Assembly (NCBI GenBank): GCA_034508935.3
Contig: CM067445.1
Span: forward strand, 94,181,872 to 94,245,871
DNA: 64,000 nt
From: Berghia stephanieae
Taxonomy: Eukaryota > Mollusca > Gastropoda > Nudibranchia > Aeolidiidae
Direction of reading: 5' to 3'
A program made the position numbers and the translations under genes. Each line of letters starts with the position of its first letter. Positions within the stretch are counted from its first letter, which is position 1. The notes beneath the pieces were generated by a model. That model had not been told where the DNA came from. It did no database searches and saw only the letters and a program-made list of their open reading frames with translations. Shown in pieces: positions 34,875 through 44,628 of the stretch.

Positions 34875-35128
34875 CCCTCTCCTTACCAACTATAGGAAAA
34901 TCGTCACATTCGATACGATACAACCAACATTTTACTTATTCAAATTTCTCTTGTACATCATAAAATTTAAAGCAAAAGAACAATGTGCTGAAGAGCATGT
35001 TTTGCTAAAGAAATAATGTATCGCAAGAACATTACTGCTATTGTGTTTGAGTGATGAAAAATCTATTATTGTGTTAGTTGGATGTGAAGTTTTGGGGAAA
35101 ATCCTGAAAATGGCTGGTAAGGAGAGGG
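34875..35128 (+). mobile_element. TTAA MITE M3, copy 3
   Basis: Starts CCCTCTCCTTACCAACTATA right after the TTAA that also closes M6, and ends GGCTGGTAAGGAGAGGG followed by TTCA, a decayed TTAA. 254 bp. Confidence 0.9.
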
Positions 35129-35134
35129 TTCAGG

Positions 35135-35195
35135 CATCTGGTTCAAACCCATAATGGTACCGTTTTGAGGCGATGTGTTATATATATGAATTTAA
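35135..35195. mobile_element. MITE M4 right-end relic
   Basis: GGCATCTGGTTCAAACCCAT, then GTACCGTTTTGAGGCGATGT, parallels the right end of M4 (GGCATATGGTTCGTTCCC, ATACCGTTTTGAGACAATGG). Confidence 0.6.
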
Positions 35196-35266
35196 TCAAA
35201 AGAGCAGCCACACCAATACGACTGCTACTTCTCCTTTTCGTTAAAACTCACAGGGCTGTCGTTATA

Positions 35267-35453
35267 GATAGAACGAAGATGACGTCACTCAAGCCGTTGT
35301 ATTGTTTTTTTTGCCATCCGCGTTTGTGAGTGATTCTCACAAAACTATATTAACCAGACTATAAACGTTCATGGTTACAAGCAGTTTTGTGTGTTGGCCC
35401 GATATACTTCCGGATGGCAATGTTGTGAACTCCTTAGCCAAGCGCATACTATC
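35267..35453 (+). mobile_element. MITE M1, full copy
   Basis: TA at 35,265-35,266 and 35,454-35,455. The right end is GCATACTATC; the left end GATAGAACGA is the same variant as the split copy at 15,452, so M1 has at least two subtypes. Confidence 0.9.
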
Positions 35454-35455
35454 TA

Positions 35456-36129
35456 TATTCAATTGTTCGACCAGGTTCGAATAGACTCGGAATCCGCATG
35501 TATAGAATTATCAACCAGTGTTACGTTCTACATCGGCACTTAACAATGAATATCTATATTACCATATTATATCACACTGTATACCATGATGCTATACAAT
35601 ATTATAGTGTGATATACAGCCATGTCTGACCATGAACTCGGTATATTAAATAATCGCTATAATATATTCTGTATAATACGATCTCCGAGGGATATCGAAG
35701 GTATCATTGCCATTATTCTATCCAAAACCAAATATAGCCTTGACCCCTTGACCCTTCAACAAATGAATACTTGAAATATCGATCGATTCAAATTACTCAA
35801 CTATCATAAACGTCAAACCTGACACTCCTTTGAAATGTGAAGTCCTTGAAAATTTATGAAAGGAATTAATCATTTTCTGGTTCTGACTGCATGCCAAAGA
35901 AACCGATGTGGGAACGTAATAATTAAGGCCTTCAAAACTTGCCTCTCCCTGCAGGCCAGTCTGAGCACCAGGTATTTTTTTCTTAATTTATGAACAGTGA
36001 GTGAATGCGACTCGTTGCATTCTAAGCGAAAATCTTCATAGACAATATTTTAATTATACGTCATCTGTTAAGTAAGAATAATAGTAAAAATGAGCCGTTG
36101 ACAACAACACATACGATTTGTACAGCACA
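35456..36129. other. No gene recognised; small palindrome
   Basis: ATATCACACTGTATA (about 35,568) and TATAGTGTGATAT (about 35,603) form a short imperfect hairpin. A sequence near 35,780 (ATATCGATCGATTCAAATTA, GTCAAACCTGACACTC) resembles an M5 left arm. Confidence 0.4.
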
Positions 36130-36300
36130 TTAGGGCAGAATGGCCTTTGATTTGTTCTCCAGAGATAACCTACTGGAGTTACCTGGCTCCACACAGGCCC
36201 ATTGGCACACTTTGTGGTCTTGATCAAAGGCACTTCTCACTAGGTGAGGCGCTGAACTGCGGCAGACGCTGAGACTTTCTAAGTCGTCTTTCGATATAGA
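36130..36300 (-). mobile_element. Possible SINE body fragment
   Basis: On the minus strand, GTGAGAAGTGCCTTTGATCA followed by AGACCACAAAGTGTGCC resembles the 'GCCTTGATCAAGG-CACA' body of marine-invertebrate SINEs. No A or B box is clear. Confidence 0.35.
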
Positions 36301-36309
36301 CTTATTAGG

Positions 36310-36700
36310 CAATCTTCTCTATAGAAAATTAAAAATTCTATATTTATTCTTCTTTTTAAAGATTGCAGAGTATATATATATACATATATAAATATATATA
36401 TTCTTAAAAGTATCCGATTTCATTTGATGATAATAATATTAAATGCGCCTTCCCTTCTAAGTGCCCAAGACGTATTGCATTAATAATAGAATGATAATCA
36501 AATACACATATGGAGTGTATGTAGACAGAGAATATCCATAAACGACTACTGTAAATCCACCCAAAAAAGGCTGCATCCCAGATGCCCTCCACAGGTTACA
36601 TCAACCGACACGACTTGTACATCGCCGAAAAACTCCGAAGCTCACATGACAGTACTTTACAAAACAATTAATTGCGACAACACAAAACTCTCAATTCCCG
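36310..36700 (+). repeat. Dispersed repeat R2, copy 1
   Basis: The core from 36,417 to 36,696 recurs, inverted, at 39,391-39,670; weaker similarity extends outward to about 36,310. Landmarks include GCGCCTTCCCTTCTAAGTGC, CAAATACACATATGGAGTGT, AGAGAATATCCAT and GTTACATCAACCGACACGAC. No frame is shared. Confidence 0.82.
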
Positions 36701-36884
36701 ACCACTTTGAACAGTGAAATACAAAGGGAGGTAAACCTTCTCTGATCTCTCCTTTAGCTATTTGTTATTTTCATGCTCGTCAACCCGCACCCGAGGCGTA
36801 CGTATATACAAGTCTGACAAGCCAAATTGTTATGACATTGTTGTAATGCAACATAGGTTTTACATTACAACAATCTAAAGTCTG

Positions 36885-37150
36885 TAGTCGTTCTGAGCCA
36901 CAAGGCCCATGGAGCCTGATTTTATTCTGGTTTCTACAGCGGGATACGGATAATAGCAATTACTTGCTACCCTTTGGATAGGACGCTAGTCTATCGCAAA
37001 GTACTTTCCGCCAGTTCTTTCAGACCCAGCTACCCATTTACTGCTGGGTGGACAGAGGGGTGGGGAAAAAAATCTCGACTACACCCGGGATCGATCTCGG
37101 TCCCTTTGCGTGTGAAGCGAGTGCTCTACCGACTGAGCTATCGGGACGGA
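36885..37150 (-). mobile_element. SINE S3, nearly full copy
   Basis: Minus strand: CCGATAGCTCAGTCGGTAGA (A box), GAGATCGATCCCGGGTG (B box), then CACCCCTCTGTCCACCC, TAGCTGGGTCTGAAAGAACT, GCGATAGACTAGCGTCCTAT and GTAGAAACCAGAATAAAATC. The tRNA-like part is well kept. Related pieces are at 20,700 and 33,125. Confidence 0.83.
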
Positions 37151-38148
37151 CCCCCACAACAATCTAAAATTAGCCCGTTATTGCGTTCGTTTATCAGACC
37201 TGCAAATAGATACCCATAGCCCTCGTCTCTTGTTTTCAAATTAGCATGACCATATTCTTGGCACTCAAAGCTAATAAAAACGTGCAAAGTCCATTACATG
37301 TCTATCTATTCTGAATCAGAATATTACATCAAAATATATTTAAAAAAACATCTTGACACATTACAATGCTAATGATCCTTTAAACATCCAAATGAAATCA
37401 TGCGTCATGTATTTCGTTCGTACAATGACTAAACGTCTTTTTAATATTTTGGCCAAATAATAAACATGTTTAGTTCGCGTGGCGATAGATTAAGAAGACA
37501 GCGGACTTGGAAATAAATCCTCTGTATTATTTTCTAATAAACCAAAGGCCATCATAATGTTTTGATACATTATTAAATAGACGTATCTGGTAATAAATAT
37601 GGAAGTTTCTGTCAGTGGACAGTATTTATTGTGATGTGTCAATGAGTGAAATACGAAAACGTTGTTATATAAAAGATGTCAGCCGGAAGTATCTACCCTA
37701 ATGTGAAAAATTGAGTTTTATGATTTATTAATTCATTTCGGTTAAACCACAAAACTGAATTTTTTTTCAATGCCAAAAATAATATAAGAAACTTTGTTAC
37801 CTTGTGAAAACCATGAAATAGAATAGAAACTCCATCCTGACACGAAACTCATCACCCACGGTAGGGTATTTATTGTAACCACGTCATATACAATGGCAGG
37901 AATGAAACATCTGGCAGTATTCAGTAATTCAGTAACAAATCTATCGACTGACATGGTCCATAAACAACGTTTTGATTACATATTTAATTTGGCTCGGATT
38001 ATTACATCAGAAAAAAAGCGGTAAATATTCTAATGGCAATGTTACTCTGAATGTCGGAAATATTCATGATTTATTATTCTGTAGTACTCTGATAAAATGC
38101 CTTTTTGGTAATTGATATGGTAACACATTTACTTCGTATTATGGTATG
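37151..38148. other. No gene recognised
   Basis: About 1 kb of AT-rich sequence with only short chance frames. Confidence 0.5.
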
Positions 38149-38150
38149 AC

Positions 38151-38231
<81 letters not shown>

Positions 38232-38256
38232 ATAATAATAATAATAATAATAATAA

Positions 38257-38287
<31 letters not shown>

Positions 38288-38440
38288 AAGAAGAAGAAGA
38301 AGAAGAAGAAGAAGAAGAAGAAGAAGAAGAAGAAGAAAAAGAAGAAGAAGAAGAAGAAGAAGAAGAAGAAGAAGAAGAAGAAGAAGAAGAAGAAGAAGAA
38401 GAAGAAGAAGAAGAAGAAGAAGAAGAAGAAAAAGAAGAAA
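38149..38440. repeat. (AAT)n then (GAA)n microsatellite
   Basis: AAT units to about 38,255, then GAA units with three or four AAA slips. It abuts a LINE 3' tail on the minus strand; the AAT part fits that tail, and the GAA part may be a later change of unit. Confidence 0.96.
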
Positions 38441-38530
38441 ATAATAAATCTTTATTGTCCTAAAAAAGTGGCAATTTGTCATATGGTTACACATTTATAA
38501 CAATACAATATTGACATAGAATGACATGAT
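38441..38530 (-). mobile_element. LINE 3' tail ending in AATAAAG
   Basis: Minus strand: GTAACCATATGACAAATTGC, CACTTTTTTAGGACAATAAA, GATTTATTATT. Same family as the tails at 8,838 and 18,598. Confidence 0.62.
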
Positions 38531-38801
38531 ATCAAGACGACTCCATACTTGTCGAAGAAATCTCAGGTTTAGCCCTTTTTTGACATATTCTATTTATTGT
38601 ATGGGCCCATGAATGCAACTGTAGTAACAATAGCAAGAAAATGAAACGATGAGTGGGTAGATCATCATCTTAAGATAAATGGTCTGATGAATGTTGTTCG
38701 TTACTGACATGCCCTGGCATTGAATTCCGTTCTCATATCATCTTGGGAACAAACTGTTTTTAGTTGTTGTTTAAAACGTCCATTCCTAATGTGAAGATTA
38801 A

Positions 38802-39020
38802 CCATTTCACTGCAGAACTCTGGAAAATCTTGTATTTAAAATTTTTGCCAGATATTTCGTCTTTGAAATATCGATCGATTTAAATGACCATTCGCGAAGT
38901 CCCAGGTTTAAATGTTTTTGCCAAGATAAGGGTCGTTTAAATCGATCGATATTTGAAGGACGAGTTTTATGGCCAAATTTTTAATTACGATTTTTTTTTC
39001 AGATTACAACAGTTCACTGG
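38802..39020. mobile_element. Palindromic element M5, full copy with termini
   Basis: TTAA at 38,798-38,801 and TAAA at the other side. Ends CCATTTCACTGCAG and CAGTTCACTGG are imperfect inverses. Left arm: GAAATATCGATCGATTTAAA, TGACC; then CGAAGTCCCAGGTTTAAATG; right arm: GCCAAGATAAGGGTCGTTTA, AATCGATCGATATTTGAAGG, ACGAGTTTTATGGCCAAATT. Confidence 0.82.
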
Positions 39021-39085
39021 TAAATGAATTTGGATGCGTGGAAGTTTCTTATTGTTGATATGTTTGATCTATGTTCAAAGTGCTC

Positions 39086-39380
39086 GGGAATACTCTTCAA
39101 CTGTCGTAACGTCACTTCCTTCCTAATGACGCATGGTAACTTAGTAACACTGGCTCTAAACTATCGGAACAATGACGGACGCCAGTATGAAATATTTTTC
39201 CGGCGAGCATAAAAGCGTATCCAGAGGAAAAAAAACCCCATAAATTTGATCATGTTTTGACTTTTACACATTCTGATCACAAGGCCTATGAAAAGTTCTA
39301 GCCAGCATGAAGAATAAAAAGTAATGATTTTCTTTGTTTAGAACCTAGATGGCCGCCGTTGCCGGCGGCGTGACATCAGA
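39086..39380 (-). mobile_element. Dispersed repeat R1, copy 2 (inverted)
   Basis: Reverse complement of 1,440-1,730 with substitutions and small indels. It begins near AATACTCTTCAACTGTCG and ends GGCGTGACATCAGA. It abuts repeat R2 copy 2 within about 10 bp. Confidence 0.75.
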
Positions 39381-39389
39381 CTACTGAAT

Positions 39390-39735
39390 ACAATTGAGAG
39401 TTTTGTGTTGTCGCAATTAATTGTTTGTAAAGTACTGTGAGCTTCGAAGTTTATCGTCGATGTACTAGTCGTGTCGGTTGATGTAACCTGTGGAGGGCAT
39501 CTCGGATGGATGCAGCCCTTTATGGGTGGATTTACAGTAATCGTTCATGGATATTCTCTGTCTACATAAACTCCATATGTGTATTTTTGATTATCATTCT
39601 ATTATTAATGCAATACGTATTGGGCACTTAGAAGGGAAGGCGCGTTTAATATTATTATCATTAAATGAAATAAAAAAGAAGAAAAAAGCACTATAAAGCC
39701 GTATTGAGAGAAAAGCGGAAAGATTCCTATAGAAG
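39390..39735 (-). repeat. Dispersed repeat R2, copy 2 (inverted)
   Basis: Reverse complement of copy 1, well kept from 39,391 to 39,670. Both copies end beside AATATTATTATCATTAAATG-type sequence. The orientation relative to copy 1 makes a large inverted repeat. Confidence 0.8.
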
Positions 39736-39927
39736 GCGATGGCCAGGAGTAATCTTAATAATTTTGCCGGTATTTTTAATACACTCTGGTTAAGCAAGAA
39801 AACTATTTTTTTCTTCTATTTTAACGTCAAAATGCGTTATTAAAACCATGCGATTAGGATACAAGATCCATAATATCATTATGAGTAGTCTGACATAGAA
39901 TTTTCCAACTACTGTGGTAGGACTATA

Positions 39928-40130
39928 GGGAATGAGATTAGCGGAAGAGTAGCGTCCCTTGATTGGACGTCACCCATAGTATGTGACGTCACCGGCGGAA
40001 CCGCGAGGACGAGAGACGCATGCACACAACCAACATGGCGTTCTCTCTCTAATAACTTTTCCGCCGGTGACGTCACAGTCTATGGTGACGTCCAATCGAG
40101 GGACGCTACTCTTCCGCTAATCTCATTCCC
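39928..40130. mobile_element. MITE M2, complete palindromic copy
   Basis: Starts GGGAATGAGATTAGCGGAAG and ends CTTCCGCTAATCTCATTCCC, with arms continuing through GGACGTCACC and its inverse. TATA lies on both sides. 203 bp. The non-palindromic middle holds CGAGAGACGCATGCACACAA. Confidence 0.93.
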
Positions 40131-42275
40131 TATAGCTAAGAATAAAATAAAAGTCTGATAACTCTTACTTTAACAACAATAAACGTTTAATATTGCCCAT
40201 AAAATACCACCGATAGGTACTCCAATTATTACGAGTTCCATCCAATTCTATGTCTGACTAGGAAGAGGAAAAAAATCGCCAGTGTGGATGCGTTGTAATA
40301 TTGCAAAGAACGACATATTTAACAAAGTCATCATTTTGAAGTTCGTTCTAAAAATCGCTATTCCTACCTGAAAGTAATTTGTCTTTCACCAAACACATGA
40401 ACGCACTTTTTCATGATTTTTGTCCATGAGATATAACTAAACCCGCATTGACTTCCTTACAGTTTACGTAACACTTTTTGTTTTCAATGTTGGTCAGAAA
40501 AAATTCACAAGAATTATCAATCAAATAAAATGGCCCTACAACTTGTCTAAAACTTTCAAACCTGAGACTTTAACAAAGTTTTCAAACACATCTCCGCTAC
40601 AGACGTTTTAGTACGTTTGAGGTCCTCTTGGGTTTTTGTGTGAAAATTGGGTGAAAAAAACAATATATTGCGACTGTGTGACAAGTACGTTTGATTATGG
40701 ATGGGTATGTGCTTTATTTTGTTATTTTGTTTTTAAAGTTCACAAAATGCAAAAAGGGCCTGTGACAAAGATCATTGCTGAAACGTATGGACGTAAATTC
40801 ACCAATAATGAATAACTCAAATAATTATAACACAATCATCAATTTCTCCAGCTTTAAAGGTATTTCGTTATACTTAAACACCCCCAGAATGATTTTTGGG
40901 GTTTTTTTTATGTTATATAATGACAAATTATAACCTACAAAAATACTGAGGGACTGGCAACAACAAATAGTATAACAGATACCTTCTCAAAATGACATAA
41001 ATTGTAGAGAAAGTACCAATCTCTAGATACGTTGGAAGGCTATAGTTTTAGTGCTAACATTTCGTCTTTAAATTCATCATCATCATATCTTGCCGCTCCA
41101 ACATGAAGCCCATCCACATCATCTGGGGACCATACTATTAGATCATGATCATTGCAGCTGGGTCCGTCCTGGCAATGTCTGCTTTGGGCATCCACGTGTA
41201 CACAGCCTGGTCTCGGCTAGACTCCACTTCCAGCTGTTCTCCCAAGTTTTGCTCGTGCTCTCTTGGGTGTTATCAGTTCATTCCCAGGGAGCTCAGTTCG
41301 GTCGGGTAATTCTTCTCTAGTCTGTAATACTCAGCTAGGAGAAATTGAACTTTTAAAAAGTCTTCATGTGAAACAAAGTACATTACTATTGATGTCTCTT
41401 TTGTTACAACTCTAAATAAAATGTAATTTTTTACTTTACCTAATGGAGAAAATGCTATTTTATCAAGCGCGAGAGAAGCTCACTTATTCAAAATGCAGCA
41501 GTTTACGTGAGAAAAAAATAAGAAAGAAAAAACAGTCAGTAACAACTCAACACAAAAAAGAGAAATAAAATAAATTAGAATACCCCCCCCCCCCCCATCC
41601 CCCTCCCAAACAAAAAGGACCAAACATTTTTATAACAAAACAAAAGAAAGCAAGCAAAACCAAAACACAAAACTAGTATTCATCCTCACTGAACGTAGGA
41701 CAAAAATTGAGGCGTCTTTTTTCTTACTACATCATTTTTTCATGTACCAGGGCCATAGTTCTAAGACCGTGATTATAGATGTAGGGATTTTTTCTGATGC
41801 CAAAGAGATCAATCCATTTGTTTGACCCAATTGTAGCCATACGAGGTTTTGTCATTGTACAGTGGTTCTTTAAAAAGAGTTTGAGAGCTAATCTATATTC
41901 ACACTACGTCTGTGTATATCGGAGTCATTAGGATATTTTATGACCCTGATATCCGTCTGATGTATCAAACGAGGATGCATCATATGAAACAGATGGCCCA
42001 TCTATGCAACGCGAGGAAAGAAAGAGACAAGAAAATGTGATTGTCTTGTGTGGTTTATTTGTCTTTTATGCGTCTATTTGTCCAGCGATATGCACGGATA
42101 ACAAGTTTAAAGGGTTCTGGTATGGGAAGATAAAAGATGAGGGATGAGGGAGAGAAAGAATAAATAAATATGAATATATGCAATACAAATTGTGGCAGAG
42201 AAAAATGAATTGATGGCCGTATTATTGGGATTGGGAAGTTGATGAGTAGTAAAGGAAACCCTCCAAAAACTTTAG
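40131..42275. other. No gene recognised; one GC-richer block
   Basis: Mostly AT-rich. A stretch at about 41,080-41,330 is visibly richer in G and C and open for 76 codons on the plus strand, but I recognise no domain and see no convincing splice sites. Near 40,500-40,600, GTCTAAAACTTTCAAACCTG and AGACTTTAAC may be an M5 scrap. A C-run lies at 41,583-41,597. Confidence 0.35.
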
Positions 42276-42322
42276 CTATATAGATCAATATCCACTTAAC
42301 GTGCTCAAAGGGCTTTATAAAA
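42276..42322 (-). mobile_element. SINE S1 3' tail scrap
   Basis: On the minus strand GCCCTTTGAGCACGTTAAGT, GGATATTGATCTATATA matches the S1 tail. An A-rich low-complexity tract follows at 42,340-42,480. Confidence 0.6.
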
Positions 42323-42494
42323 CAAAAGTTAAACAATCGAAAGAAACCGAAAATAAAATAAAAGATTAAAAAAAAAAAAACAAAGAAAAAAAAACAACAA
42401 CTCCAAACAAACCAAAAACAAAAACAAAAAGAAAAAAAAACAGAAAAAAAACAAAAAACAAAACAAAACAAAACAAAAAACTTCTTCTTTCAGC

Positions 42495-42800
42495 TTATCC
42501 CGCATTTTGCAGGGTTGTCATAATGAATGCAGCTCGGTTCATAGCATCATCTTCCTCCAGGCCCAGTTCATTCATATCGTCCTTTATCTCCCTATCCATC
42601 CATCTAGTCTTTGGGCGTCCCTTTTTTTTCTTTTTCCCGCTAATTGTATATTCAATTCTTTCCCACGTACTCCCTCTCTCGACTCTCAACATGTCCAACC
42701 ATTTCATTCAGGACAATGTGATGTCGGGTGCCCTGAATGACCTTAGAATTAGTCCATTCCATCTTATCCATCGCTCTGAAATCCTTTATCGAGATACTGA
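42495..42800 (-). mobile_element. LINE C-terminal scrap
   Basis: In two minus-strand frames: EMVGHVESRE and WLDMLRVERGSTWERIEYTI, then KKGRPKTRWMDREIKDDMNE, LGLEEDDAMNRAAF. A 'WLGHV-R ... GRPKTRW-D-I-DD ... A-(D/N)R' order is typical of the region after the reverse transcriptase in several LINE clades. A run of Lys codons marks slippage in an A-tract. No catalytic part is present. Confidence 0.5.
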
Positions 42801-42915
42801 CGCCTCTCAGAACTCCAATGTGGTGGTGGTGGTGGGGGGGGGTTGAATTTGTTCGAGTTTCAATTAAACTTTCATTGTCCAGAGTAAAGAATTGACAGTC
42901 GACCATAGACATCAT

Positions 42916-44554
42916 TGTAGTCTGGTCACTCGACAGTCAATATCACGTGATTTGATTCATCACGGCAAAAGTAAGTTCAAATCAAATATGAAACGGAACG
43001 AAATATATCTATACCTGGCGTGTTGCTAATTTCCTCTTCGGAAATCTTTTGCGTTTAAAGTATGAAGGCTGGTATCTTATCTACAATCGTGAACTGGAGA
43101 ACTTGATGCTACTAGCACAAAATAACCGAATTAATCGACGTCCTTGCAACGCCCAATTCTAGGCAAGAGCAGAGCTAGTAAGAGACTAGAAAACGTTCAT
43201 AAAATTCGCTTTTTTAGACTCTAGCATCGCTCAGGCGACGTCATTTAGTAGACAAGTAAAGAACTAAATCTAGTCCGCTTACATAAAATTGGGACCTGGT
43301 ACGGTATCCTTCTACGACCGGAAACGTCGAGTCCCGCCTATTGTTTTGTAACTTCCGTGACCAGGAAGGAACGTCATTGAATAAATCAAATGCAGATGTT
43401 TGCAATGACTGGGGATAAAACTATGGCAACGGGAAAAATAAATTCTTAATCGTATTTCTCTATTACCTCCTTGATAGTGAAACTAAATTTCCTTCAATCA
43501 GCTAATTGCCGTACTAGATAAAATCTCGTATTATTATTTAGAATTTTGACCAGAAAACTCATCCTTTAACAGGTTAGGTCACGTTATACATCCACCCCCC
43601 CCCCTTCCCCCATTATCTGTGTATCACAGTCTTTGACACGAATTACGAATTAATTGTGACCCGCCAAGTTAAAATGGTATTATGTGAATTGGATGACAAA
43701 ATGTGAATATACAGTTGACAATTTTGGCCGCCGATCAAGCACCAAGAACTTATTTTGACCATTTGTTGTTGACTTGTTCATTCCGATGTCATGTTTTTAT
43801 TGTAACAAATCGGACAATAATGTGCAGGAGGTTGATTATTGCATAACTCAGGATGCGGTGCCTCTTGTTGACAACAATTTACACATTGCCCAATTCAACT
43901 CAGATATGGATGTTTAAGCAAAAAGGGGCCTGACAAAAAATTAGTTCTGTTTGAAATGGATATTTTATTCACTATGACGTGGGAGAAATTAAACCCTGAA
44001 GGATTGTGAAGCCTGTTTTTCACATGCTTGAAACCTTTGAAATGTCCTGTATTACATGTTTATTGTTATAAAAACCCGTCTATTATACACGATATTCGGT
44101 CTATTGTAATATAATCAGGATGTCATGTTGTATTACAACGTTCGTCTCCAGGGACGGTTTTACAAAATAAGAGAGAAGAGACAAACTGTTGTACATCAAT
44201 AAATCGCCTTTTTTGTTTAGGTAAAAAATGTTATACTTAATATATCGACGGATGAAGATGACCCCAATGTACTCAAGTATTTAAACCTCGAAGTCTCAGG
44301 TTTTAGAGTATCTAGGGTTGGTGGATTTCAAATCTTTCACTTTTTGAAGTAAAAAAAAAAGTCTGGAAAATGTGGGTTTTTTTTGTTTTTTTGGTCAATA
44401 TCCGTCATATGAGAAACTACTAACGGATGGCTGTAACAACTGTTTACAAAGGTCAAGAGGAAGACAGAAAGCAGCGTGTCCTCTCTAAACCTCCACCACT
44501 GGATCAGCTCAGTAGTGAACTGACGTGCTGTGAAAAAATAAAACAATACATTTT
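42916..44554. other. No gene recognised; M4 and M5 scraps
   Basis: GTGACCCGCCAAGTTAAAAT, GGTATTATGTG near 43,658 resembles an M4 left end. Near 44,245-44,330, ATCGACGGATGAAGATGACC and TTAAACCTCGAAGTCTCAGG, TTTTAGAG resemble M5 up to and including its centre. A C-run lies near 43,592. Confidence 0.4.
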
Positions 44555-44628
44555 AAAAATATTATCTAGAAAACTCGTCATTCAAAAATCGATCGATTAA
44601 AATGACCAACATTGTGTCAAAAACTCAA
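44555..44628 (+). mobile_element. M5 left arm bordering the satellite
   Basis: TCTAGAAAACTCGTCATTCA, AAAATCGATCGATTAAAATG, ACCAACATTGTGTCAAAAAC, TCAA: the M5 left arm in order, after which the first satellite monomer begins without a gap. Confidence 0.85.
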
